Assembly: GCA_951799405.1 (NCBI GenBank)
Contig: OX637339.1
Location: 19,964,001 to 20,028,000 of the forward strand
Source of the DNA: Agapetus fuscipes
Taxonomy: Eukaryota > Arthropoda > Insecta > Trichoptera > Glossosomatidae
Reading direction: 5' to 3'
DNA length: 64,000 nt
Numbering within the stretch: the stretch's first letter is position 1; each line of letters opens with the position of its first letter. Of this stretch, positions 51,062-61,502 are shown one piece after another. Below the pieces are notes generated by a model that was not told the DNA's origin, made no database searches, and saw only the letters and a program-made list of their open reading frames with translations. Position numbers and translations under genes: made by a program.

Positions 51062-51480
51062 CTAATCTAATCTAATCTAAGTTGCAAAATATAAGTAACA
51101 TTAGAGATTCACATTATATGCATTTTCACAAAACAGACATGTTTAAGTTCGCGCTTAAACATGCCGCATGTGGAGTGGAACAGACTGCCACCCGGAGTGA
51201 AGAACTCCAAATCTGTGGGTGTATTTCGAGGAGCACTCAAGGCACACTTGTTTAGAAAGTCTTATCCATGATCGGAGAGGGCCCTTGAGGTGTGACACAC
51301 ACAAAAACGGCGCTCTCTTATCATGTGTAATTTAAAATAAATCAGCCTGTTATTATTATTATTATGTGGTCCTACAATATAAAAACCCGAATCTCAAATG
51401 AACATACATCCTGCAACTCCTGCCGACCTTCCCTAAAATTGGGGGGACATTGGCAAAGTGAACCATTTTCTACAGCATGC
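51062..51480 (-). mobile_element. Module D copy interrupted by a LINE 3' end
   Basis: CTAATCTAATCTAATCTAAG to TGAACCATTTTCTACAGCAT, with 51172-51365 inserted after CATGCCGCATGTGG. The D head end is missing. Confidence 0.88.
51172..51365 (+). pseudogene. LINE 3' end sharing its tail with SINE-C
   Basis: One frame reads WNRLPPGVKNSKSVGVFRGA then LKAHLFRKSYP and stop, a LINE C-terminus. It is followed by GAGAGGGCCCTTGAGGTGTG, ACACACACAAAAACGGCGCT, AAATAAATCAGCCTG and ATT repeats, the sequence found as the tail of SINE-C. Confidence 0.85.
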
Positions 51481-51594
51481 ACAACAAATTACATTTTTAA
51501 AATCAACAAATTATAACATGTATGGAATTTTAACATGAATTTTGAAAACATGATTTTTGAGAACATGAAAATTTAACAAATTATAACATCTTAT

Positions 51595-52030
51595 CTAATG
51601 TAATCTAAGCTGCAAAGATATTTATCATTTAAGATTTATATTAAATGCATTCCCTCAAGCAGACATGTATAATCGTGAATGATTTATAAACGTTAATTAA
51701 AGATTCATATATTGGTCCGGTCGATAGCTCAGTTGGAAGAGTGCTTGCATTCCATGCCGTGAGCTCGGGCTCGAATCCCGCCGAGGGTGTCAGAAATGAC
51801 TTCCCGCTTCGGCGTTTATTTCAAACCCTAAAATGAAATACCGGCAAGGTTTACTCAGCCTTTACAAGAAATGAGTACCAGCCCTCTTGGGAGCTGGGAA
51901 ACCCCCACTTCAACTGAAGTGGTTGGCGTAAGGCCGGCCCCCTTACCTGTAAAAATAAATATTTTCAATTCGCCACATGCGGATAACGCGGAAAGAAGTT
52001 ACGCAATGTGTGTAGCTTAGTTGCGTTGCG
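51595..52030 (+). mobile_element. Module D scrap then SINE-A, full length
   Basis: 51595-51670 is a reverse D tail. 51717-52030 is SINE-A: GATAGCTCAGTTGGAAGAGT, GGGCTCGAATCCCGCCGAGG, the body and GTGTAGCTTAGTTGCGTT. Confidence 0.9.
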
Positions 52031-52184
52031 TTTTGGGTATACTTAATCAATGTCCACAAGCAGACACGTGTAAGTTTGTGGTCACACGTGTTGATTTTGT
52101 ACTCAAAACAATGATTAAGATCGGCTGAAGCATGCGCGAACGTATAGGTACTTATAAATACAGTGATGAAAGCACATTTTCCAG

Positions 52185-52945
52185 CCTAGTCAGGCGGAGG
52201 ATGCAATACGTGACCAGTCTTAAAGGAATATAGCGGTAACTGTAACTGTACCTCTGTCATCATTCCGCTAGGGGTGGCCAGAGCTTCTGCAGAGCTGCCT
52301 CCTAATTTGGCAACCCTGCAGGGGCGGTGACAATTAAAAATGCAAATGTTAATTAGGTTCTATGCGAGTTGCAGTGACGAGAAGTGAGCAAGCAGGGGCG
52401 GTAGGGGCACGCGGAGGGTGCAATACGTGACCAGCCATAAAGGAATACAGCGGTGACAATTAAAGAAGAAAATCGACTGCTCCAAGGAAGACAGCACTAA
52501 GTCAAAAAAGATAGTTTTGCAGGAGAGAGAGCCAATTGAATGTTATTTATTCCATGGAGAACAATGCCTAAACTATTTTTTACATTAATTTATTAACGAA
52601 TTTAAAAGAGATAGAGACACGGCTGTCATCTTGGAATGAAGATAATGATTTGTTACCTTCAGAAATGGAAATAAGTCAAAAACCTCCATTTCGGAGTTAC
52701 TTCTTTCTTCCTTGGAGCAGTCGATGTGTTAACTAGGTTTTATGCGAGTTGCAGTGACGAGAAGTGAGCAAGCAGGGGCGGTAGGGGCACGCGGAGGGTG
52801 CAATAAGTGACCAGCCATAAAGGAATATAATAGCGGTGACAATTGAAGAAGCAAATGTTAATTAGGTTTGATGAGAAGTGAGCGAGCAGGGGCGGCGGTA
52901 GGGACACGCGAATATAATGGAGGGGCGGTGAATTAATAATCTCCC
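52185..52945 (+). repeat. Repeat P, two or three partial copies with a nested MITE
   Basis: GAGGGTGCAATACGTGACCA, GCCATAAAGGAATACAGCGG and TGCGAGTTGCAGTGACGAGA recur at about 52190, 52350-52465 and 52727-52940; a relative is at about 26545. 52240-52310 is a LINE-E2 tail scrap in reverse. Confidence 0.75.
52469..52726. mobile_element. MITE-S inside repeat P
   Basis: The ends ATCGACTGCTCCAAGGAAGA and TCTTCCTTGGAGCAGTCGAT are perfect inverted repeats of at least 20 bp; about 258 bp in all. Single copy in the window. Confidence 0.85.
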
Positions 52946-53044
52946 AGGCCACAGCAAACACAGCCAGGCACTGTGGAGCTGAGTAAGGACAGGGAGGAAG
53001 CGAGGGGCCGGGCGCCCGGGGAAAATCATCGGACATGTATGTCT
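52746..53044. other. GC-rich end of repeat P and linker
   Basis: GAGCAGGGGCGG and GGCGCCCGGGG stretches; no gene. An ORF on minus has no recognisable domain. Confidence 0.45.
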
Positions 53045-54210
53045 AATCTAATTTAATCTAAGTTGTTACATTGGAGATTCACATTACATGCATTTTCACA
53101 ACAGACACGTACAAGTTCGCGTTTGCACATGCCGCATGTGAACCTACACCATAAAAATCCAAATCTCAAATGAACATAAGCCCTGCAACTCTTGCCGACC
53201 TTCCCTGAAGCAGGGGGGCATTGGTAAAGTGAACCATTTTTACAGCATGGGTGGTGAGCCGCATACCAACGTATAAGTCAAGAAACATACACGACAAATT
53301 ACATTTTTAAATCAGTAAATAAAAATATGTATGGACATCAAAACTTAAACAGAAAACCAATTCCAATTTAATAACCCTAGCCGCCAACATTACAGATCAA
53401 CCGCAATTTCTTTCTATCCTTACATACTTCTTTGATTTCCTCCAGAGTCATAATCTTCTTCATGCAGGCTCTTCCTTTATTATGACTCTGGATATTCGAT
53501 TAATTCGCAATTTCGGAAATTTGGTCCATCCATACCTTTCTCGGTCTTCCTCTACCACGACATCTATCTATTCTTGCAACATATTGTTACGTTTTTCCTG
53601 AGGGTCTTTTAATTAAAACACAAGTTTAACACAAGTTAGCCATACAGTTTATTTACACAGACTTTCTTACAATAGATTTATTTTAACAGACTTATTCTAA
53701 CAGATTTATTTTAACACACTTATTTATTTCGTACAGATTACATTTATTTTACACCATATTAGTCGCCCTAGTAACTAGATATTCCACTGTGTGAGTGCTT
53801 CGAAAGACTGACTCGCTTCAGCCCATTGTCGCCCTTCTTATAGCGGAACCTAGGGGCCATTCCAGCCTGCCCTAGAAACTTCCACTACCACAGTTGTATA
53901 GACGATTCTGGACATATTTATTTCATGAAGAGTCCATTTCCTACCTACATACACACCTTACAATTACAATCGTCTGGGCCAGAACATTCTCTCAAAACAC
54001 ACGTACTCCAATAAACATCTACCAGTGTATTTCGTTACAATATTATACTTTCTGCGTCAGTCTGTCCTCATTCATTCTCTCCATATGCCCAAACCATCTT
54101 AACAAACTTCTTTTAATCTTCACTTTCACGCTTTCTCTTGCACCACATTCTTCTCTTACAAAATCATTCCTCACCCTAACACTCCGTTTTTCCCCAATCA
54201 TTTTCCCAAC
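53045..54210 (-). mobile_element. LINE-E1 3' part with module D, split by a solo LTR
   Basis: Module D (53045-53285), spacer, coding end (53390-53584) and, beyond the LTR, more coding (54044-54210: RSVRVRNDFVREECGARES, RSLLRWFGHMERMNEDRL). Frames are broken. The coding region is continuous once the LTR and one ATAT are removed. Confidence 0.9.
53585..54039. mobile_element. Solo LTR, 455 bp
   Basis: Begins TGTTACGTTTTTCC and ends TTTCGTTACA (TG...CA, short inverted TGTTACG/CGTTACA), flanked by ATAT at 53581-53584 and 54040-54043, inside LINE-E1. No internal retroviral genes lie alongside. Gypsy or BEL type cannot be decided. Confidence 0.88.
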
Positions 54211-54212
54211 CA

Positions 54213-54650
54213 TGTTAACGGTTAGGTAAAAGGCAGTAATATACTCGTAATAAATAAGCGACATAAACTAAATTGTTCAGGAGAGCAGTTTAAAGTTTGA
54301 GATTGCAGAAAAATGGGATAACTTTTTTATTTCTTATCATATCGTTAAAAGTATCGTAAAAAACAGGTCAAAAAAATAAAGGCATTTATTGGCATTCCTA
54401 TTAATGTGGTTTTATGATTTTTTTATGTCACAAGCGCCTTTAGGACAAAATCTTGTCGGTTACACCAAAACCATACCTACTTTGAAAATGCAGTTGTTTG
54501 CTTGGGCATAAACAACAACAAAAATCATCGTATAGCTATGGGAGTTAGCGCGTTAGAAAGAGTGGAAAATTTCAAGTAGGATAAGCGTTCATAACTCATT
54601 TTTGACCAAAATGTCGCTTATGTCGCTACTGCCTTTTAACAGTCGATATA
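54213..54650 (+). mobile_element. MITE-F, near complete
   Basis: The left end is degenerate (TTAACGGTTAGGTAAAAGGC); the interior is typical; right end CTTTTAACAGTCGATAT. It directly abuts the LINE-E1 remnant. Confidence 0.88.
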
Positions 54651-55039
54651 AATACCTACATCTAGAGGCTTTACAGACTCACACAGCCAAACAAAACACA
54701 AAATCATACATTCGCAGCAGTATCATGCAAGAATGTTGCATGATCAGTGATACTCTGTGGTCGGTGCCTTACTAGACTTTGATGTAAACACCTTGGGAAT
54801 AGAGATGGACACCACGAACAGACATAAACATACTTTGCATGTCACGTGTCAGGATAAGAAGACGTTTATTTACTTCACGCCATCCTTGGAGAGTTGATCA
54901 ATTGATCGTCTGTAGTCTAGTTGTTATTGTTTGCGACGCGATATCATAAAGTCCCAGGTTCAAATTCCAACATAACCACAAATTCATTTTATTTTATTTT
55001 CAAATTAACGGGGAGTAAGAATTTTGTATTTTGTATTTG
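54651..55039. other. Intergenic or intronic sequence with a tRNA-like scrap
   Basis: About 54905-54975 (GTCTGTAGTCTAGTTGTTAT ... CCAGGTTCAAATTCC) is a decayed SINE head. The rest is unrecognised. Confidence 0.5.
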
Positions 55040-55225
55040 ATTTTAATTTCAGGGAAGGTCGGCAGGAGTTGCAGGGTGTATGTCCATTTAAGATTTGGTT
55101 TTTATGTTGTAGGTTCACATGCGGCATGCGGAAGCGCGAACTTGTACGTGTCTGCTTGTGATAATGCATGTAATGTGAATCCCCCAATATTACATATCTT
55201 TGCAACTTAGATTAGATTAGATTAA
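55040..55225 (+). mobile_element. Module D, 3' two-thirds
   Basis: TCAGGGAAGGTCGGCAGGAG to TTAGATTAGATTAGATTA. Confidence 0.88.
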
Positions 55226-55599
55226 ACATAATAATAGTGTAATTTCGTACAGGAGTATAGGTACGTGTAAAAATGGCACCCAGGAGCATGGTTGGTAGAC
55301 GGTATTGGGAGTATAGCTTTTGGAGCCCTAGGGTCTCTCCGCTTGGTCAGTGTCCTTGCTCCAGACCTGCAGAGACTCTGTTGAATGCCTGGCCACCCCT
55401 ATGGGAGGGTATACCCCCCCCACATCTCCCCCCCCCCCCCCCCCCCCAACAAAAGACACCTACACTCTAACAGACGCTGCCAAACATTTCTATCTTATTT
55501 ATTATAGAAAGGTTTTTAAGTCATTTGCTGGAAGTTGCCATTGCGAAAATTTAGCCTTTGAATAAACATGAGTAACATTTATATTGCATATACGCAACT
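55226..55599. other. Sequence with a long C tract
   Basis: A run of about 18 C at 55431-55447 with flanking C-rich text. No gene. Confidence 0.5.
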
Positions 55600-56200
55600 T
55601 AGCTACTGTAACTGTAACTGTAACTCTGTCGCCATTCCGCTAGGGGTGGCCAGAGCCTCTGCAGAGTTGCCTCCATTTTTTCCTATCCTGACATACCTCT
55701 TTCAATTCCTTCATATCCATCACCTTTTTCATGCATTTTCTTCTTTTACGCTCACTTTGTATATCCCATTCTTTCACAATCTCCTCAATCTGATCACTCC
55801 ATGCTTTTCTAGGTCGTTCCTTCCCTCTTTTTCCTTTCACACTTTCTTTGTATACATACTTTGTCAGTCTATCATCATTCATTCTTTCCACATGCCCAAA
55901 CCATCTCATCACATTCTTTTGTACTTCTTCCCCTTCCATGCTTACCTATTACATTCCCTTTATACACTCTTTTTGTCAGTCGGTCTTCATTCATCCTTTC
56001 AATATGTCCAAACCATCGTATCACACTTCTTTGAACTTTCACTTTCACATCCTCTTTCAAATTACATTCTTTTTTTACCCATTCATTCCTAACTCTATCC
56101 CTCAGAGTTTTTCCTGTCATGCTTCTCAAATGCTTCATTTCCACCGTACATACATACTTTACTCATTTCGCTATGATTCACTGTCCATGCTTCACTTACA
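55600..56200 (-). pseudogene. Chimeric LINE-E: E3-like front fused to E2 end
   Basis: On minus: MKHLRSMTGKTLRDRVRN, CNLKEDVKVKVQRSVIRWFG, YKGNVIGKHGRGRS (E3 type), then at about 55935 a jump back to VQKNVMRWFGHVERMNDD and KESVKGKRGKERPRK (E2 type) to the E2 end with the (TTACAG)n tail. The RWFGH...RLTK segment is therefore present twice. Confidence 0.85.
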
Positions 56201-56244
56201 TATATAGTGTAACTTCTTGCCTACATTATTTGCCTACATTGGTT

Positions 56245-56750
56245 CTAATCTAATCTAAGTTGCAAAGATGTGTAACATTTGGAGATTCACATTACATGAA
56301 TTTTCACAACCAGACACGTACAATTCGCGCTTGCACATGCCGCATGTGAACTTACAACATAAAACCAACCTCGCTCAATCATAAGACCAAGCTCGCAGAG
56401 GGCTCTTGGGGTGTGATACACACAAAAACAGCGCTCACCAAATAAATCATCCTAATTTTATTATTATAAAAAACAAATCTCAAATGGGCATACACCCTGC
56501 AACTCTTGCCGTCCTTCCCTGAAACAGGGGTGACATTGGCAAAGTGAACCATTTTCTACAGCATGGATGGTCAGCCGCATACCAACCTATAAGTCAAGGA
56601 ACATACACGACAAATTACATTTTTTAATCAATAAATAATAATATCGATGGACAACAAACAGAAAACAAATTCCAATTTAATAAACCCTAGCCGCCAACAT
56701 TACAGATCAACCACCATTTATTTCTGTCCTTACATACTTCTTTCATACCC
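56245..56750 (-). mobile_element. LINE-E1 end with module D, interrupted by a SINE-C tail
   Basis: D from CTAATCTAAGTTGCAAAGAT to CAACCTATAAGTCAAGGAAC (56602), with a SINE-C 3' tail (about 56385-56470) inserted. E1 spacer and coding scrap to 56750. Confidence 0.85.
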
Positions 56751-56754
56751 ATCT

Positions 56755-57135
56755 TACATACCCCCACTTCAACTGAGTGGTTGGCGTAAGGCCGACCCCC
56801 TTACCTGTAAAAATAAATAGGTTCAACTCTCCACATGCGACCCCTTCGGAGATAACTCGGTAAGAAGTTACACTATATGTGTAGCTTAGTTGCGTTGCGT
56901 TTTAATAAATAATAATATCTATGGACATCAAAACTAAAACAGAAAACAAAGTCCAATTTAATAAACCCTAGCCATTTCTCATTTCTTGTAAAGGCTGAGT
57001 ACACCTCGCCGGTATTTATTTTGGGTTTGAAATAAACACCGAAACGGGAAATCATTCCTGACACCCTCGGGGGGATTCGAACTCGAGCTCACGGCATGGA
57101 ATGCAAGCACTCTACCAACTGTGCTATCGACCGGA
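56755..57135. mobile_element. SINE-A 3' end (+), LINE-E1 scrap, SINE-A head (-)
   Basis: 56755-56905 plus: CCCCACTTCAACTGAGTGGT ... TGTGTAGCTTAGTTGCG. 56910-56972 repeats the LINE-E1 spacer. 57135-56978 minus: SINE-A head and body. Confidence 0.85.
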
Positions 57136-57239
57136 CTCATATCCGGGATACATATCAGTATGAGTATGTTACGAAACATATTTTGGCCGGCAGTATAATC
57201 AGGGTAAAGGCAGATTTATACAGGGTAAGTAACTAAGTA

Positions 57240-57925
57240 AGGACCGGTCCGTAATTCAGTGGTTACACTTAAGACTCTGAATGGGAAGGTTGTGGGTTCG
57301 ATTCCCGGCAGAGCAAAAAAAATATACCATTTTTATTTTCAAAGTTGCTCTTCGCTGGGTTGAAAAATTCATAAAACTTTACCAATGACCGGTCACCAAA
57401 GGTCCATCCAGCCTTACAGCAACTGGGTCTTGCTTGTAAATTGGCGCTTTGTAGCGACGACGACCAAGCTCGTAAAAAGGTCGATAGCTCAATTGGTAGA
57501 ATGCTTGCATTCCATGCCGAGAGCAAGGGTTCGATTACAAGGTTTACTCAGCCTTCACAATAAATGAGAATCAGCCATACTGTTTCAGGGAAGGTCGGCA
57601 AAAGTTGTGGGGCTTATGTTCATTTGAGTTTTGGATTTTATTTGTAAGTACGCATTCAGCATTTGTAAGCGCGAACTACACGTGTTGGTTTGTGGGCATA
57701 CATCTGAGAGCTTTAAATGAATATATCCTTGCAACTTAGATTATAGATTATATATATAGCCCCCTCGGGAGCTGGAAAATCCCCGCTTCAACTGAAGTGG
57801 TTGGTGTAAGGTCGGCCCCCTTACCCGTAAAAATAAATAAGTCCCGAATCGCCACATGCGACCCCTTTGGGGACAACGCAGGCATGAAGTTACACTATAT
57901 GTGTAGCTTAGTTGCATTTTGTTTT
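57240..57925 (+). mobile_element. Two-headed composite SINE with nested module D
   Basis: SINE-C (57242-57470), junction CTCGTAAAAAGGTCGATAGC at 57470-57489, SINE-B to GAATCAGCC, then a module D 3' part (57575-57745, ending TTAGATTATAGATTATA), then the rest of SINE-B (57755-57925). AGCC flanks the insertion. Confidence 0.9.
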
Positions 57926-58149
57926 GACCTAGTTGCAGTACTGACTCGGCAGTGGACTGACGACAGCTACTGACCCTGTATGCATCTGACTTAAGTCTGC
58001 GATGTTCTCTGGCATGTGTTTGCTCGGGGTAATGATGTAGGGAGAGACAAACAGTGCGTAGGAATACTACAAATCAAGTCACAAAGGATTCCCAGTAATG
58101 GTGATCATTTGTACTTACTCCGAGTATAAAACTGTAATTCGTGGATCGT
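57926..58149. other. Sequence with possible MITE-R pieces
   Basis: TGCTCGGGGTAATGATG (about 58020) and ACTCCGAGTATAAAAC (about 58118) are inverted, as in MITE-R. Confidence 0.4.
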
Positions 58150-58270
58150 GCCTTTTGCATGTCCGGCTGTGTACTATGGGATGCCCTACCCCATAAGCTC
58201 AGAGCCGCAGGGACTACAAGGGTGTTTAGGTTGGGATTGAAGACATGTTTGTTGCGGAGATGTTACAGTT
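58150..58270 (+). pseudogene. LINE C-terminal scrap
   Basis: One frame reads LWDALPHKLRAAGTTRVF then RLGLKTCLLRRCYS, the end of a CR1/L2-type ORF. Confidence 0.65.
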
Positions 58271-58312
58271 GATGTTTTTGAATAAGAGTTTAAGGCTTAC
58301 ACGGCCGGCTGA

Positions 58313-58432
58313 TGATGCTGGAGTGATGTTTTCCGGGAAGAAGCTTATCGTAGAAATGGACGAAACTTCCGAAAGCTCCAGCTCCCACAGACCATGGCAA
58401 CAGATCCCCGAAAACATCACTCCAGCATCGTT
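58313..58432. repeat. Hairpin with about 24-bp arms
   Basis: GATGCTGGAGTGATGTTTTC (58313) pairs with GAAAACATCACTCCAGCATC (about 58412). The 75-bp interior is AAGC/GGAC-rich. Confidence 0.9.
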
Positions 58433-58457
58433 GATGTTTTTGTTTGACCTGAATTGA

Positions 58458-59478
58458 ATTGTTTCCCTTGTAATGTGATTTCTCGGTATGTCATATGTCG
58501 TTGCACCATGGAGCAGGATTGGGTACGCAGGCACAGGATAGAGAGCAGAGTGCACACACGTCCCATGTACTGCTGGGCCATTGTTTCCCCTGGTAATGTG
58601 ATTTCTCGGTATGTCATATGTCGTTGTACCATGGAGCAGGATTGGGTACGCAGGCTACAGGATAGAGAGCAGAGTGCACACACGTCCCATGTACTGCTGG
58701 GCCATTGTTTCCCCTGGTAATGTGATTTCTCGGTATGTCATATGTCGTTGTACCATGGAGCAGGATTGGGTACGCAGGCTACAGGATAGAGAGCAGAGTG
58801 CACACACGTCCCATGTACTGCTGGGCCATTGTTTCCCCTGGTAATGTGATTTCTCGGTATGTCATATGTCGTTGTACCATGGAGCAGGATTGGGTACGCA
58901 GGCTACAGGTTAGAGAGCAGAGTGCACACACGTCCCATGTACTGCTGGGCCATTGTTTCCCCTGGTAATGTGATTTCTCGGTATGTCATATGTCGTTGTA
59001 CCATGGAGCAGGATTGGGTACGCAGGCTACAGGATAGAGAGCAGAGTGCACACACGTCCCATGTACTGCTGGGGCATTGTTTCCCCTGGTAATGTGATTT
59101 CTCGGTATGTCATATGTCGTTGTACCATGGAGCAGGATTGGGTACGCAGGCTACAGGATAGAGAGCAGAGTGCACACACGTCCCATGTACTGCTGGGCCA
59201 TTGTTTCCCCTGGTAATGTGATTTCTCGGTATGTCATATGTCGTTGTACCATGGAGCAGGATTGGGTACGCAGGCTACAGGATAGAGAGCAGAGTGCACA
59301 CACGTCCCATGTACTGCTGGGCCATTGTTTCCCCTGGTAATGTGATTTCTCGGTATGTCATATGTCGTTGTACCATGGAGCAGGATTGGATACGCAGGCT
59401 ACAGGATAGAGAGCAGAGTGCACACACGTCCCATGTACTGCTGGGCCATTGTTTCCCCTGGTAATGTGATTTCTCGGT
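58458..59478 (+). repeat. 124-bp minisatellite, about 8 copies
   Basis: Each unit runs TGTTTCCCCTGGTAATGTGA ... CACACACGTCCCATGTACTG. Units differ by one or a few bases; the first is the most different. Because 124 is not a multiple of 3, open frames of 77 codons recur each unit; they are by-products. Confidence 0.97.
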
Positions 59479-59610
59479 CGGGGTCGCTTGGCCGCCCCTT
59501 CCTCTCCCGATATGGTGTAATACGACGCACAGTCGCGGGACAAATCTCTAGACGCATGGACACATCAACAAAATTGTAACGTCATACAGCCGGGTTGTTA
59601 GGGACTTATC
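59479..59610. other. Short unique sequence
   Basis: GC-rich, no recognised motif. Confidence 0.4.
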
Positions 59611-59618
59611 CTCTAAAG

Positions 59619-59966
59619 CAGGGCTGTCCAACATAATATTGTAGAGGGCCAGATTTAGTATTTTTGTAATATTAGCGGGCCATAAATAGCGTCGACGGGG
59701 GAGGGGGCTAGAAATGCAATTTTCAAAAGTTCATTGTGTGTGCTAACAAAACAAATAATCGGACGTTGGTGGGTAAAATTCGTTGCGTCCGAGCAACACC
59801 TTGCCGACCACTCTCATAGTCGATAGGTAGATTGAAGCACCTAATGATAGATGTTTTTTTAAATGATTGAACTTATTGCGCAATATCTATTGATGTCGTC
59901 GCGGGCCGGATGAAGGACTTACGCGAGCCATATTGTGGCCCGAGGGCCGTACGTTGGACAGGCCTG
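59619..59966. mobile_element. hAT-like non-autonomous element 1
   Basis: Ends CAGGGCTGTCCAAC and GTTGGACAGGCCTG are inverted. Flanked by CTCTAAAG (59611-59618) and CTCTAGAG (59967-59974), an 8-bp duplication with one change. No transposase. Confidence 0.92.
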
Positions 59967-59981
59967 CTCTAGAGTCTAGAC

Positions 59982-60572
59982 CAGGGGTCTCCAAACTACG
60001 GCCCGCGGGTCAAATGCGGCCCGCGAAAGGATTCGGTCCGGCCCACAGAAGCCAATGAAAAAAAGTTTTTTTTTGTAGATATTGAGAACAGAAAGATCGG
60101 CCTCGCGAACAAGCAACGTACAACGTACATACCTGTATGCTTAAAAATAATTTATTTGTAAAAAGGTACTGTGACTGTAACTCTGTCGCCATTCCGCTAG
60201 GGGTGGTCAGAGCCCCTGCAGAGTTGCCTCCATTTTTTCCTATCCTGACATAACTCTTTCAATTCATTCATATCCATCACCTTTTTCCTGCATTTTCTTC
60301 TTTTACGCCCACTTTGTACATCCTTTTCTTTCACAATCTCCTCAATCTGAATCCTCCATACTTTTCTCGATCGTCCCTTCCCTCTTTTTCTTTTCACACT
60401 TTCTTTGTAAATAAACTTTGTCAGTCTATCATCACTGGAAATGCTTAAAAACACTGTTTTCAAGTGTCAATTTTTCCAAAATTTCATCTCTAGCGGACAA
60501 GTCCCCCAGACCCTGTTGGCCCGCCGCGAAATTTCAATACGGTCCTTGTGTAATTTAGTTTGGGGATCCCTG
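59982..60572. mobile_element. hAT-like non-autonomous element 2
   Basis: Ends CAGGGGTCTCCAAACTACGG and AGTTTGGGGATCCCTG. Perfect 8-bp duplication GTCTAGAC at 59974-59981 and 60573-60580. Interrupted by a LINE-E2 fragment (60165-60440). Confidence 0.94.
60165..60440 (-). pseudogene. LINE-E2 3' fragment inside hAT-like element 2
   Basis: The minus strand reads LTKFIYKESVKRKRGKGRSR, KRRKCRKKVMDMNELKEL, CQDRKKWRQLCRG, with the tail CTGTGACTGTAACTC on plus. Confidence 0.88.
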
Positions 60573-60580
60573 GTCTAGAC

Positions 60581-61007
60581 CATACCAGCGACTAAATGGA
60601 TTCCACGATATTAGCTAGTCATTTTCAAGAAAAGCCATATTTTAAATAAGAGTTATTCTCCCGAAAGTGACGAGTTAACGATAAGCGCTAACGATATTAC
60701 GTATTGTTTTTTACAGATTTGTGAAGAGGAATGCAATTCACCAAACTGTTTTGCCTGGCCAGTAATTGTTTTCATGCGAAAGCAGAAGCGTGTGTGCTTG
60801 CAATGACATCTGTTTAACTGTGCAGTTATTATAATTGTAAAGATGAAAGTTCTCAAAATGAAATAAAATAAGAACAGCGTTGTTTCTAATAAAATAACAT
60901 GTCCAAGGACTGTGTATGTTCTCGCCATAACTAGCAATAGGTATAAAGTTGATTTGAACAGTTGTGGTGAACCTTTCTCAGATAGTAATTGTAAAGGCAA
61001 CTAGAAA
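60581..61007. other. Sequence with a repeat L piece
   Basis: 60711-60835 is repeat L (GATTTGTGAAGAGGAATGCA, CCTGGCCAG, AAAGCAGAAGCGTGTGTGCT). The rest is unrecognised. Confidence 0.5.
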
Positions 61008-61320
61008 CGCAACTAAGCTACACATATAGTGTAACTTCTTGCCTGCGTTATCCCCGAAGGGGTCGCATGTGGCGCTTCGGGACCTATTTATTTTTACAGG
61101 TAAGGGGGCCGGCCTCAAACCAACCACTTTCAGTTGAAGTGGGGGTTTCCCAGCTCCCGGGGGGGCTGGTTCTCATTTCTTGTGAAGGCTGAGTAAGCCT
61201 TTGAGATCGAACCCTTGCTCTCGGCATGGAATGCAAGCATTCTACCAATTGAGCTATCGACCATTTTACGAGCTTGATCGTCGTCGCTACAAAGCGCCAA
61301 TTCTCAAGCAAGACCCAGTT
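61008..61320 (-). mobile_element. Two-headed composite SINE (C-B dimer), C part short
   Basis: SINE-B from 61262 to 61008 with its head at 61260-61195; junction CTCGTAAAATGGTCGATAGC; SINE-C 3' end to 61320. Confidence 0.88.
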
Positions 61321-61321
61321 G

Positions 61322-61502
61322 CTAAAGACCAGTTTTCACAAGAAATGAGAACCAGCCTCACTTGGAAGCTGGGAAACCTCCATTTTAGCTGAAGTGGTTG
61401 CTGTGAGGCCGGCCCCCTTACCCCTTAAAAATAAATAGATCCCGAATCGCCAAATGCAACCCCTTCGAGAATAACGCAGGCTAGAAGTTACACTATATGT
61501 GT
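61322..61502 (+). mobile_element. SINE-B 3' fragment
   Basis: TCACAAGAAATGAGAACCAG to AAGTTACACTATATGTG, inverted relative to its left neighbour. Confidence 0.82.

Noticed and set aside
58487..59579. Series of overlapping 77-codon ORFs
   Set aside because: Frames are by-products of the 124-bp tandem repeat; no start context or domain.
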